Positions 19,691-28,615 of a stretch of 64,000 nucleotides of DNA are shown in pieces (position 1 is the first letter of the stretch; every line of letters starts with the position of its first letter). The stretch comes from Rhizobium sp. Leaf306 (lineage in GTDB: Bacteria > Pseudomonadota > Alphaproteobacteria > Rhizobiales > Rhizobiaceae): NCBI RefSeq assembly GCF_001423425.1, contig NZ_LMNX01000001.1:1136970-1200969 (forward strand), given 5' to 3'. Both the position numbers and the translations under genes were made by a program. The notes beneath the pieces were generated by a model, which saw only the letters and a list, made by a program, of their open reading frames with translations, had not been told where the DNA came from and searched no databases.

Positions 19691-20491
19691 ATGTCAGCGA
19701 CCGCCCCATCAGACCTTATCCGCATTCCGGTTGGCACCGCAGAGACAATGCGCGAGATCGCAATTCTCGTCAGGCCGGCATCCGCTTCCAACGACAACGC
19801 GGCTTTCGTCTGGCTCGGCGGCTACCGATCGGACATGACGGGCACCAAAGCCGTCGAACTCGACGCGCTGGCCGAGACGCTCGGCACCGAGTGCATCCGC
19901 TTCGACTATTCCGGCCACGGCGTCTCCGGCGGCGCGTTTCGCGACGGCACGATTTCCCGCTGGCTGGAGGAGGCTCTTGCCGTGCTCGACCACACGAAAC
20001 CCAAGAGCGTAGTGCTGGTCGGCTCGTCGATGGGCGGCTGGATCGCGCTTCGTGTGGCTCAAGAGCTTAAGAAGCGTGGCGGGTCGCCCAAAGTCGAGGG
20101 TATGGTGCTGATTGCCCCCGCCCCCGATTTTACGGGGGAGCTGATCGAGCCACACCTGACGGATGAGCAGCGGCAGTCGCTTGCAGTCAACGGCTATGTC
20201 GAGGAACCCTCCGAATATAGCAGCGAACCTGATATCTACACCCGCGACCTGCTTGAGGATGGAGCACGCAACCGAGTACTGACCGGCATTATCGAAACCG
20301 GTTGCCCCGTGCATATCCTTCAGGGAATGAACGACCGCGACGTGCCTTATGAACACGCGCTGAAACTCATGGAATTCCTGCCTGCCGACGACGTGACGCT
20401 GACGCTTGTACGTGACGGTGATCACCGCCTTTCCAGACCTCAGGATATCGAAAAAATGAGGGGTGCAATCATGGGCCTAATAAATAAATGA
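19691..20491 (+). CDS. Alpha/beta hydrolase
   Basis: A 266-residue alpha/beta-hydrolase. The nucleophile elbow is GSSMGGW (Ser113), with an upstream oxyanion-type strand FVWLGGYRSDMTGTKA and FDYSGHGVSGG. The acid is likely the Asp in GMNDRDVPYEHA and the base the His in RDGDHRLSRPQDI. The family includes carboxylesterases and dienelactone-hydrolase relatives, and related rhizobial proteins are annotated only as hydrolases, so no substrate is given. The ATG at 19691 follows GGAGACCCCC; longer in-frame starts lack a ribosome-binding site. It is divergent from infC across a 219-base gap with no further gene. Confidence 0.88.
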   Translation: MSATAPSDLIRIPVGTAETMREIAILVRPASASNDNAAFVWLGGYRSDMTGTKAVELDALAETLGTECIRFDYSGHGVSGGAFRDGTISRWLEEALAVLDHTKPKSVVLVGSSMGGWIALRVAQELKKRGGSPKVEGMVLIAPAPDFTGELIEPHLTDEQRQSLAVNGYVEEPSEYSSEPDIYTRDLLEDGARNRVLTGIIETGCPVHILQGMNDRDVPYEHALKLMEFLPADDVTLTLVRDGDHRLSRPQDIEKMRGAIMGLINK

Positions 20492-20525
20492 GTAAATTTT
20501 GGGCTGATGCGAGAATGCAGCATTG

Positions 20526-20533
20526 TTAACCAT
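20526..20533 (+). promoter_or_regulatory. Candidate CtrA half-site upstream of the BTLCP gene
   Basis: TTAACCAT, the 8-mer associated with CtrA binding in rhizobia, lies 94 bases upstream of the BTLCP gene. Further TTAA elements (at 20543 and 20553) follow in the same AT-rich gap. Confidence 0.35.
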
Positions 20534-20626
20534 AAAGCAGTTTTAATGAAGATTAACAAAACCTGAACGATTGACTTGACCCCCATTCGGCCCTTAACTT
20601 TTCGTTAGGACTTTAAGGGACGGGTC

Positions 20627-21241
20627 ATGATGAAAGCCTTGCTGGTACGGCGCTTTGCGGTGATCCTTTTGTGCGCGCTGGTGCCTGCGGGCGCCGCAAT
20701 GCCGGCTCCGCGGTCGATTGCATCGATGGTGACCGGTGACGTGACGTCGCAACCGATCGGCCATTTTGAGTTCTGCCAGCGCCTCCCCGCGGAATGTTCT
20801 CTGAAGAGCCGGTCGGCGCCCGCTCCCAAACTCAACGAAGACAGCTGGCAAACGGTTCGCCGGATCAACCTGGAAGTCAACGAGCGCTATATAGCCAAGA
20901 CCGACATGGATGCTTACGGTCGGGAAGAGTTCTGGACCTATCCGACCATCTTCGCCGACTGCGAGGATTTCGCGTTGCAGAAGCGCAAGGAACTGGCCGA
21001 AGCAGGCTTCAGTTATTCCGACCTTCTGATGACGGTCGTGCGCAAGCCGGATGGAGAAGGTCACGCCGTTCTGACGCTTCGCACTGCGGATGGAGATTTC
21101 ATTCTCGACAATCTTGATAACGATGTCCTGCCTTGGACAGCCACGCATTACACGTTCCTGAAGCGCCAGGCTTCGTTCAACGCAGGGCGTTGGGTCACCA
21201 TCGAAAATGGCCGCGACCTTCTCGTCGGCGCTCTCCGGTAA
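20627..21241 (+). CDS. Bacterial transglutaminase-like cysteine protease (BTLCP), exported
   Basis: A 204-residue exported protein of the BTLCP (DUF920) family. The signal peptide is MMKALLVRRFAVILLCALVP AGAA, cleaved near residue 25. The catalytic triad is readable: Cys112 in IFADCEDFALQKR, His146 in GEGHAVLTLR, and Asp161 in DFILDNLDNDVLPW. The conserved FCQRLPAECS and SWQTVRRINLEVN segments precede it. LapG-type members cleave surface adhesins under c-di-GMP control; the short rhizobial members have no proven substrate. It is followed by a strong terminator at 21287. Confidence 0.92.
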   Translation: MMKALLVRRFAVILLCALVPAGAAMPAPRSIASMVTGDVTSQPIGHFEFCQRLPAECSLKSRSAPAPKLNEDSWQTVRRINLEVNERYIAKTDMDAYGREEFWTYPTIFADCEDFALQKRKELAEAGFSYSDLLMTVVRKPDGEGHAVLTLRTADGDFILDNLDNDVLPWTATHYTFLKRQASFNAGRWVTIENGRDLLVGALR

Positions 21242-21286
21242 AGCCATCCGTTCAGACGACGGTCCGCATCATCTAGCCGAAATGAC

Positions 21287-21325
21287 AAGACCCGCCCTGC
21301 TTTGCAGCGGCGGGTCTTCTTTTTT
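21287..21325 (+). terminator. Terminator after the BTLCP gene
   Basis: Perfect 10-bp stem AAGACCCGCC / GGCGGGTCTT with a 12-base loop, followed by CTTTTTT. It lies between convergent genes (BTLCP and mbfA). Confidence 0.9.
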
Positions 21326-21366
21326 GCTGTCGATGCGCCGGCTGCGGCGAACCGATAACCTGCGCC

Positions 21367-22350
21367 TTATCCGTTGCCGATCAGGATACCGGCAGCCAGG
21401 ACCAGCGAGCCGCCGAACACGACCTGGAAGACAGCCTTGAAGAACGGTGTCTCCATGTAACGGTTCTGGATGAAGGCAATCGCCCAGAGTTCGAAGAAGA
21501 CGATGATCGCCGCAACGATGGTGGCCGTCCAGAAATGCGGAATGAGATAGGGCAGTGTATGGCCGAGGCCGCCGAGCGCGGTCATGATGCCTGAGGAAAA
21601 TCCGCGCTTGATTGGGGAGCCGCGACCGGAAATCTTGCCATCGTCGTGTGCCGCTTCGGTAAAGCCCATCGAGATACCCGCACCGACCGATGCGGACAGA
21701 CCGATCAGGAAGGTCGACCAGGTATCGCCCGTGGCGAATGCTGCCGCAAAGATCGGCGCCAGTGTCGAAACCGAACCGTCCATAAGGCCGGCCAGCCCTG
21801 GCTGAACATAGGTCAGGATAAACTGACGCCGGGCAGACAGGTCTTCTTCCGAACGCGTTTCCTCGGTTACGTGCTTTTCGCCGAGCATCCGGGCGATGTC
21901 TTCATGCCCGTCCTCTGCCAAGGCCAGATCGCCCAGGAGCTGCCGCGTCGAGGCATCCGATACCCTTTTGGCGGCCTCGCGATAGAACCGTGCCGCCTGG
22001 CGCTCCATCGCTTCCGTCTGTTCGCGGATCTTGTCGAGCGGCAGATTGCGCATCAGCCAGTCGGGCTTGCGGGCGTAAAATCCCTGCACATGCTCTCTGC
22101 GGATCAGCGGAATGTTCTCGCCGAAGCGGGAGCGAAACATCTGGATCAGCATGTTCTTGTGCGTCTGCTCGACCTCGGCCATGTCCTCGAACACCTTTGC
22201 GGAGCTCGGATATGCCTCTTTCAGGTTCTTCGCGTAGGAGAGATAGATGCGCGCATCCTCCTCTTCCGACGAGATGGCAAGAGCGAGGATTTCCTCTTCG
22301 CTCAGCGACAAAAACGCCCGGCGGGACCCGGGCACCAAACGAGTGAACAT
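21367..22350 (-). CDS. mbfA: Membrane-bound ferritin / VIT1-type iron exporter MbfA
   Basis: A 327-residue protein in two parts: an N-terminal ferritin-like four-helix domain (about residues 15-160; LSEEEILALAISSEEEDARI, MAEVEQTHKNMLIQMF, ERQAARFYREAAKRVSD) carrying the Glu/His iron ligands, and a C-terminal VIT1/CCC1-like membrane domain (about 180-327; QPGLAGLMDGSVSTLAPIFA, GISMGFTEAAHDDGKISGRG). In Bradyrhizobium and Agrobacterium MbfA exports iron and protects against iron and peroxide stress, with Irr repression. The ATG follows AGGAGCTTCG. The palindrome at 22363-22377 directly upstream fits Irr control. Confidence 0.95.
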   Translation of the reverse strand: MFTRLVPGSRRAFLSLSEEEILALAISSEEEDARIYLSYAKNLKEAYPSSAKVFEDMAEVEQTHKNMLIQMFRSRFGENIPLIRREHVQGFYARKPDWLMRNLPLDKIREQTEAMERQAARFYREAAKRVSDASTRQLLGDLALAEDGHEDIARMLGEKHVTEETRSEEDLSARRQFILTYVQPGLAGLMDGSVSTLAPIFAAAFATGDTWSTFLIGLSASVGAGISMGFTEAAHDDGKISGRGSPIKRGFSSGIMTALGGLGHTLPYLIPHFWTATIVAAIIVFFELWAIAFIQNRYMETPFFKAVFQVVFGGSLVLAAGILIGNG

Positions 22351-22362
22351 CGAAGCTCCTTA

Positions 22363-22377
22363 TTAGAATAATTCTAA
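22363..22377 (-). promoter_or_regulatory. Irr-type iron control element (ICE) upstream of mbfA
   Basis: Perfect palindrome TTAGAA-TAA-TTCTAA, 13 bases before the mbfA ATG, resembling the ICE motif TTTAGAA-N3-TTCTAAA bound by Irr. TAGAAT inside it could serve as a -10 element, so bound Irr would block RNA polymerase when iron is scarce. Confidence 0.75.
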
Positions 22378-22536
22378 CCTAACTTTTTTGTGTGAAAGTT
22401 CAAGTCACTCCCAACCGTGCCCTTCAATCCGTTTGAGAAAAAAAATCGCGCGCAATATTCGCAAACCAATGCTGCAGCGCAGCGCAACTTCCTGCACTTT
22501 TTACTTGCCGGTGACGAAATGATCGGATTAAGAGCA

Positions 22537-23711
<1,175 letters not shown>

Positions 23712-23737
23712 TCATCAAGCGCACCTGCTCAATCGAG

Positions 23738-23768
23738 AACCCCGGCCCAGTCCGGGGTTTTCCTTTTG
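23738..23768 (+). terminator. Terminator between the two TRAP binding-protein genes
   Basis: Perfect 8-bp stem AACCCCGG / CCGGGGTT with a 6-base loop, followed by TTTCCTTTT. It suggests that the two paralogues are separate transcription units. Confidence 0.8.
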
Positions 23769-23872
23769 CGGCAAGGCAAACACTGTCGATTCCTCTTGTC
23801 GGAGCCGGGAAAAGAGCTTTAAGACCAAGACGGCTTGAAAGAGATTTTTCAGACATCTCAGGAGGATATTTC

Positions 23873-24973
23873 ATGGATCGCAGACGTTTCCTGCACAATG
23901 CTACCACTGCCGGTATCGGCGCCGCGGCTGCCGCTTTGGCCACGCCGGCGATCGCCCAGGAGCGTCCGAAGATCACCTGGCGGTTGACATCGTCGTTTCC
24001 AAAGAGCCTGAACATCATCTTCGATGCGGCGACCCAGATCGCCAACAGCGTCAAGAATTCGACGGACGGCAATTTCACCATCCAGACCTATGGCGCCGGC
24101 GAACTGGTGCCGGCTCTGCAGGCAGCCGACGCGGTTGCCAACGGCACGGTCGAGATGGCGCATACATGCTCCTATTATTACATCGGCCAGGATCCAGCCT
24201 TTGCGCTTGGCACCGCCATTCCGTTCGGCCTCAATGCCCGCATGACGAATGCCTGGTTCCTCAACGGCGGCAATGATCTGATCAACGAGTTCCTGGCGCC
24301 CCGCGGCCTTTACGCACTGCCCGCCGGCAATAGCGGCACGCAGATGGGCGGCTGGTTCCGTAAGGAGATCAACACGATCGACGACCTGAAGGGCCTGAAG
24401 ATGCGTATTGCTGGCCTTGCCGGCCAGGTGATGCAGAAGGTTGGCGTGACACCCCAGCAGATTGCCGGCGGCGATGTCTATGCAGCGCTCGAAAAGGGCA
24501 CGATCGATGCGACCGAATTCGTCGGTCCGTATGACGATCAGAAGCTCGGCTTCGTCAAGGTCGCCAAATACTACTACTACCCGGCATGGTGGGAAGGCGG
24601 CCCGGCCATGCATGCCTTCTTCAACCTGGAAAAGTTCAACAGCCTGCCGAAGAGCTACCAGCAGATCCTGACCGATGCCTGCGCGGCAGCCAACATGAGC
24701 ATGCTTGCCAATTACGACGCCCATAACGCTGTCGCTCTGAAGAAGCTGGTCGGCGAAGGCGCCGTCTTGAAGGCGTTCAACCGCGACATTCTGGATGTGT
24801 GCTTCAAGGCCGCGATGGAAACCTATGCGGAGCTTTCCCAGAAAAGCCCGGCCTTCAAGAAGATCTACGATCACCAGCAGGCGTTCAAGAAGGACTCCTA
24901 TCTCTGGGCGCAGGTGGCCGAATACAGCTACGATACGTTCATGATGATGCAGCAGCGCGCCGGCACGCTCTGA
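23873..24973 (+). CDS. TRAP-type C4-dicarboxylate-like solute-binding protein (copy 2)
   Basis: A 366-residue paralogue of the preceding gene, alignable over its entire length and near-identical in the core (residues about 160-250). It has its own Tat signal (DRRRFLHNATTAGIGAAAAA, LATPAIAQ) and the same binding-site segments ([40 protein letters not shown]). Differences concentrate in the first 120 and last 90 residues, which could alter ligand choice. An AGGAGGATATTTC ribosome-binding site fixes the start at 23873. The terminator-like hairpin at 24991 follows. Confidence 0.92.
   Translation: MDRRRFLHNATTAGIGAAAAALATPAIAQERPKITWRLTSSFPKSLNIIFDAATQIANSVKNSTDGNFTIQTYGAGELVPALQAADAVANGTVEMAHTCSYYYIGQDPAFALGTAIPFGLNARMTNAWFLNGGNDLINEFLAPRGLYALPAGNSGTQMGGWFRKEINTIDDLKGLKMRIAGLAGQVMQKVGVTPQQIAGGDVYAALEKGTIDATEFVGPYDDQKLGFVKVAKYYYYPAWWEGGPAMHAFFNLEKFNSLPKSYQQILTDACAAANMSMLANYDAHNAVALKKLVGEGAVLKAFNRDILDVCFKAAMETYAELSQKSPAFKKIYDHQQAFKKDSYLWAQVAEYSYDTFMMMQQRAGTL
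24491..24555 (+). repeat. 65-bp block identical in both TRAP binding-protein genes (copy B)
   Basis: Second copy of the block at 23229-23293; no mismatch over 65 bases. The copies are 1262 bases apart in direct orientation, so recombination between them would delete one gene equivalent and leave a fused binding protein. Confidence 0.85.
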
Positions 24974-24990
24974 GCATCGAATAAAACGAC

Positions 24991-25017
24991 GAAAGCCCCG
25001 CACGCGACGGGGCTTTC
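24991..25017. terminator. Terminator-like hairpin after the second TRAP binding-protein gene
   Basis: Perfect 9-bp stem GAAAGCCCC / GGGGCTTTC with a 9-base loop between convergent genes. The T content behind it is modest on either strand. Confidence 0.65.
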
Positions 25018-25067
25018 AAAACTTTAAGAGAGCGTCGGCCTAGCTCTTCAGATGGGCCTGGACGATC

Positions 25068-25235
25068 TTAGCTACCGGTGTTGGGGCGATTGCTGCCGAC
25101 ATTGGTATTTGTCGACGCGGTCTTCCCGTCGGCGGTCTGGCCGTAATAGGTACCACCGAGGTGGCCGCCGGAACTGGTGTTTTCCACCTGGCGTTCTGCG
25201 CGCTTTACGGTCTGTTCTACGTCACTCTTGCTCAT
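25068..25235 (-). CDS. 55-residue hydrophilic protein, function unknown
   Basis: A 55-residue protein beginning MSKSDVEQTVKRAERQVENT, followed by a Gly/Thr/Asn-rich tail (SSGGHLGGTYYGQTADGKTA). The ATG at 25235 follows GGAGG at good spacing, supporting a real gene. It has no signal peptide and no membrane segment. A predicted short helix is followed by a low-complexity, probably disordered tail. I do not recognise the family. It is convergent with the TRAP binding-protein gene and divergent from the TetR regulator. Confidence 0.6.
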   Translation of the reverse strand: MSKSDVEQTVKRAERQVENTSSGGHLGGTYYGQTADGKTASTNTNVGSNRPNTGS

Positions 25236-25317
25236 AATGTCCTCCAGCTTTTGGGGTTGGTGACGGTGTTTCCAACTCAACTCTCAAAGATCTGTTCCCG
25301 AAAAACCGACATCTCGC

Positions 25318-25346
25318 TTGACGACGACATAATCCGATCCTATTTG
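25318..25346 (+). promoter_or_regulatory. Promoter of the TetR-family gene
   Basis: TTGACG at 25318-25323, 17-base spacer, TATTTG at 25341-25346, 32 bases before the ATG. The -10 overlaps the inverted repeat at 25343-25364. Confidence 0.55.
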
Positions 25347-25364
25347 GAAACGATCATTTCCTAA
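25343..25364. promoter_or_regulatory. Candidate TetR operator (inverted repeat)
   Basis: TTTGGAAA-cgatca-TTTCCTAA: 7 of 8 arm positions are symmetric. It overlaps the -10 of the promoter at 25318 and lies 14 bases before the regulator's ATG, a position expected for autorepression. Confidence 0.5.
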
Positions 25365-25378
25365 TTAGGCAATCCGCT

Positions 25379-25996
25379 ATGACGACCGAAACCCTCAACG
25401 ATACAGCGCGAATGGCAGGCCGCCCGCGCGAGTTCGAAATCGAGGCGGCGCTGGACAAAGCGATCGTCGTGTTTTCCGAGCAGGGTTATCACGCGACGTC
25501 GATTGCGGACCTCAAGGACGCGATGGGGCTGACGGCCGGAAGCCTCTACAAGGCGTTCAAGGACAAGAAGGCGATCTTTCTCGCCTCCTTTGATCGCTAC
25601 AAGCAGGTGCGCAACGCAGCCCTTGCAGACGCGATAGCCATTGGCGGCAATGGCCGCGAACGCATGCGCCTTGCGCTGCATCACTATGCAAACTCGGCGC
25701 ATGGCGAGCTTGGCCGGCGCGGATGCCTTGTGGTCGGCGCTGCCGTCGAACTTGCGCTTTTCGATCTCGAAACGGATCAGCGCGTGAAACTATCGCAAGC
25801 ACGAATTGAAGGTCTGTTCGAAAACCTGGTTCGGGAGGGCCAGACGGACGGATCGATTTCGGATCGGACCGATCCTGAACTGACGGCGCAGTTCTTCTAC
25901 GCCGTGATCCAAGGAATGCGGATCGCGGGGAAGGCCGGACAGGGCCAGGAACGGGCCATCGCCACCGTGGAAACCGCGCTCAAAATTCTCGACTGA
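25379..25996 (+). CDS. TetR/AcrR-family transcriptional regulator
   Basis: A 205-residue TetR-type repressor. The N-terminal DNA-binding domain (residues 14-65) shows ALDKAIVVFSEQGYHATSIA, DLKDAMGLTAGSLYKAFKDK and KAIFLASFDRY, the usual helix-turn-helix. The C-terminal ligand domain includes LALHHYANSAHGELGRRGCL, where the cysteine sits in the GCLVVxAAVE pattern of the YdeS/NemR-like group of TetR proteins. It is followed after 47 bases by an MFS exporter gene, the likely target, and is preceded by an inverted repeat overlapping its own promoter. The inducer is unknown. Confidence 0.9.
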   Translation: MTTETLNDTARMAGRPREFEIEAALDKAIVVFSEQGYHATSIADLKDAMGLTAGSLYKAFKDKKAIFLASFDRYKQVRNAALADAIAIGGNGRERMRLALHHYANSAHGELGRRGCLVVGAAVELALFDLETDQRVKLSQARIEGLFENLVREGQTDGSISDRTDPELTAQFFYAVIQGMRIAGKAGQGQERAIATVETALKILD

Positions 25997-26043
25997 CAGC
26001 ACGTCTCTTTTCTCCCTCCCTTTTCTCCTCCCAAGAGCCCACC

Positions 26044-27285
26044 ATGACATCCCCAGTTCCTTCCCCCGCTCGTCGGGTTTCGCCGGACGCCGAAACGGCG
26101 GCCACATCGCCAAGTGCAGCGCCCACCCTCTCCCCGATAATGGCCTTCACCATGGCCGCCGCGGCCGGTCTGATCGCCGCCAACCTTTACTATGCGCAGC
26201 CGCTTGCGGGCCCGATTGCGGCATCGATCGGCCTTTCCGAAAGCGCAACCGGCCTGATCGTCACGCTGACGCAGATCGGCTATGGGCTCGGCCTGCTGTT
26301 CATGGTGCCGCTCGGTGATCTCGTCGAGAACCGCCGGCTGATCATCCTGATGATTGCCGCCACGAGCGTTGCCCTGATCGCGGCCGGGCTTTCGACGACA
26401 CCGCTTCCGTTTCTCGCGGCATCGCTGGCGATCGGCATCACCTCCACTGCGGTGCAGATGATCGTGCCGTTTGCGGCAAACCTTGCACCGGAGGAGAGCC
26501 GCGGCCGGGTCGTTGGAAATGTCATGAGCGGGCTGATGATCGGCATCATGATGGCGCGACCCGTCGCGAGCTTCATTGCAGGATTATCGTCGTGGCATAC
26601 CGTGTTCTTCCTGTCGGCTGCGGTGATGGTTGCCGTCGGTCTGGTGCTGTCCTTCCGCCTGCCCAGGCGCATGCCGAAGACGACGCTTAGCTATCCCGGC
26701 CTGATCGCTTCCATGGGAAGGATCTACACGACGCAACCGCTCCTGCGCCGGCGGTCCTTCTACCAGTTCGCCCAGTTCTTCGCGTTCAGCCTGTTCTGGA
26801 CTGTGACGCCGCTTCTCTTGGCAGGGCCGGCCTTCCAGCTGGGCCAGGGCGCCATCGCAATCTTCGCGCTTGTCGGTGTCGCCGGTGCGGTTGCTTCTCC
26901 GATCGCCGGGCGGTTGGCCGACCGCGGCCTCGGCAAGCCGGCAACCGCATTCGGCATCCTCGCTGTCGTTGCCGCCTTCCTGATCACCCATGTCGCGCCT
27001 GAAGGTTCGACCTTTGCGCTGGTGATGCTGGGTTTGGCCGCCATCGCGCTCGATTTCGGCGTGTCGATGACGCTGGTGATCGGCCAGCGATCAATCTACG
27101 GCCTTGATGCAGAGCTGCGCAGCCGTTTGAACGGCCTGTTCATGGCAACCTTCTTTGTCGGCGGAGCACTGGGTTCGGCAATCGGCGCCTGGGCCTATGC
27201 GCAAGGCGGCTGGCTTGCCGCATCGGCGATCGGCCTCGCCCTGCCGGCCGCAGCCTTTACTTATTTCCTCACGGAAAAACGATGA
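26044..27285 (+). CDS. MFS transporter
   Basis: A 413-residue major facilitator with 12 predicted helices after a 30-residue hydrophilic, proline-rich N terminus. Signature regions: AAAAGLIAANLYYAQPLAGP at helix 1 (the NxYYxQPL motif of the YgaY/YttB-like drug-efflux group), the loop 2-3 motif GDLVENRRL, and SRGRVVGNVMSGLMIGIMMA in helix 5 with the antiporter-type glycine pattern. It likely exports a toxic compound recognised by the adjacent TetR protein. The hairpin at 27293 separates it from the convergent GNAT gene. Confidence 0.9.
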   Translation: MTSPVPSPARRVSPDAETAATSPSAAPTLSPIMAFTMAAAAGLIAANLYYAQPLAGPIAASIGLSESATGLIVTLTQIGYGLGLLFMVPLGDLVENRRLIILMIAATSVALIAAGLSTTPLPFLAASLAIGITSTAVQMIVPFAANLAPEESRGRVVGNVMSGLMIGIMMARPVASFIAGLSSWHTVFFLSAAVMVAVGLVLSFRLPRRMPKTTLSYPGLIASMGRIYTTQPLLRRRSFYQFAQFFAFSLFWTVTPLLLAGPAFQLGQGAIAIFALVGVAGAVASPIAGRLADRGLGKPATAFGILAVVAAFLITHVAPEGSTFALVMLGLAAIALDFGVSMTLVIGQRSIYGLDAELRSRLNGLFMATFFVGGALGSAIGAWAYAQGGWLAASAIGLALPAAAFTYFLTEKR

Positions 27286-27292
27286 CGAGATA

Positions 27293-27315
27293 TGGCCCGC
27301 TTGTTTTGCGGGCCA
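27293..27315. terminator. Terminator between the MFS and GNAT genes
   Basis: Perfect stem TGGCCCGC / GCGGGCCA with a 7-base loop (TTGTTTT) in the space between convergent genes. No long T run follows, so its strength is uncertain. Confidence 0.6.
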
Positions 27316-27325
27316 CTTACGGCGC

Positions 27326-27847
27326 TTACCCGATGCGCTTGTAAAACAGCGTTGTGCCGCAAAGGCCGCCTTGCGGCCACAGGGCGTAGTCGGGGATGGC
27401 GCCGACCCGTTCCCAGCCGAAGCGGGGATAGATGCGCTCCGCGTCGCTGCCGGTCGCGGTGTCCAGGACCAGAAGCGTGCGTCCCTGCCGTGCGGCTTCC
27501 GCTTCGACGGCCTCCATCAGCTTGCGCGAAAGGCCAAGGCCGCGGGCATCGCGGTGGACGATGAGTTTCATCAGGTCGCCCCGATGCGGCTGGTTCGGTT
27601 TCGACGCAAGACCGATCTGGACGGTGCCGACCGCGCGGCCATCGACCTCGGCGACAGCCAGGATGATGGCACCCTTTTCCACTTCGTCGGCGATGCCGTT
27701 CCAGTATGCGGTCGCATCGTGAGATTGGAAAGGCAGCATGAAGCCCAGCGAGGCGCCGCCGTTGATGCAATCGGACAGGATGTCACTGAGATCGGGGATC
27801 GCAGCGCGGGTGGCGGCGGCATCGAGGATGCGGATGGTCGGGGTCAT
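27326..27847 (-). CDS. GNAT-family N-acetyltransferase
   Basis: A 173-residue acetyltransferase. The acetyl-CoA site is seen in LMKLIVHRDARGLGLSRKLM, where RxxGLGxxL is motif A, followed by EAARQGRTLLVLDTATGSDA (motif B) and YPRFGWERVGAIPDYALWP, the terminal strand and arginine-containing segment. The N-terminal half has SLGFMLPFQSHDATAYW, a pattern seen in phosphinothricin-type members, but the substrate cannot be inferred. It is followed 16 bases downstream in the same direction from the XRE-cupin regulator gene, so the two are probably cotranscribed. Confidence 0.9.
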   Translation of the reverse strand: MTPTIRILDAAATRAAIPDLSDILSDCINGGASLGFMLPFQSHDATAYWNGIADEVEKGAIILAVAEVDGRAVGTVQIGLASKPNQPHRGDLMKLIVHRDARGLGLSRKLMEAVEAEAARQGRTLLVLDTATGSDAERIYPRFGWERVGAIPDYALWPQGGLCGTTLFYKRIG

Positions 27848-27863
27848 TGTTTGCTCCTGTTGT

Positions 27864-28439
27864 TCAGCGGCCGCGGTTGAGGATTACCGCGTAGCGGGCG
27901 GGGCGATCACTCGGATTGTGGAATTCGAAGGCGTCGCCGATATCCATGAACAGGCAGTCGCCCGGCAAAAGGTGATGGGTCATGTCGGGGAGCACCATGT
28001 TCAGTTCTCCCTCGAACAGCCAGACATGCTGGGTCATCACCCGGCTTTCCTCCCGCGGCGGAAAACTGACGCGTGCGCCGGCCGGGAACTCCACCTCGAC
28101 GATATCGACCGGTGTCGGCATGCCCGGCGGCGAGACGGAGCGCCGCAGATATCCCGTTGTCGGATCGCGCCACAGCCTTTGCTCGGACTTCTTCGACAGA
28201 GGCGATGATGAAGGCTCGTCGGGCGCGAAGAAGGTGGAGAGGCTTTGCCCCAGTCCTTCGCAGAGCCTTGCCAGCAGCGCCGCCGTCGGGCTCGCCTCCG
28301 CCCGTTCTATGCGCGAAATCATCGCTCGGCTGACACCGGACCGCAGCGACAGTTCGTCCAACGTCAGCCCTGCGGAAGCCCGCAGCGCCTTCAGCCTTTC
28401 GCCAATCGCCAGTTCGATTTCGCTGTCTGAATTTTCCAT
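27864..28439 (-). CDS. XRE-family regulator with C-terminal cupin domain
   Basis: A 191-residue regulator. Residues 10-65 are a helix-turn-helix of the Cro/XRE type (RLKALRASAGLTLDELSLRS, GVSRAMISRIERAEASPTAA). Residues 115-185 form a cupin barrel (DIVEVEFPAGARVSFPPREE, QHVWLFEGELNMVLPD, LLPGDCLFMDIGDAFEFHN). Such proteins sense small molecules in the cupin pocket. Upstream TTGATT-N16-TATATC places a promoter so close to the ATG that the message may be leaderless; no Shine-Dalgarno is visible. It lies upstream of GNAT and divergent from an MFS gene. Confidence 0.9.
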   Translation of the reverse strand: MENSDSEIELAIGERLKALRASAGLTLDELSLRSGVSRAMISRIERAEASPTAALLARLCEGLGQSLSTFFAPDEPSSSPLSKKSEQRLWRDPTTGYLRRSVSPPGMPTPVDIVEVEFPAGARVSFPPREESRVMTQHVWLFEGELNMVLPDMTHHLLPGDCLFMDIGDAFEFHNPSDRPARYAVILNRGR

Positions 28440-28615
28440 TATCAGAGATATAAATTCTCTTTTGATGGAATCAAGCGATTTGCGAAGGCTGGATGAATTT
28501 TTAAAGGTGATGGCGTTTCCGCGATAGCGAATGTCCCATTCGATACGCTATGGATCGTCGACCAAGGCAGCCGCGACGGAAGCGCCGAGGGTCCACTAAA
28601 ATCAGGGATTTCGCA

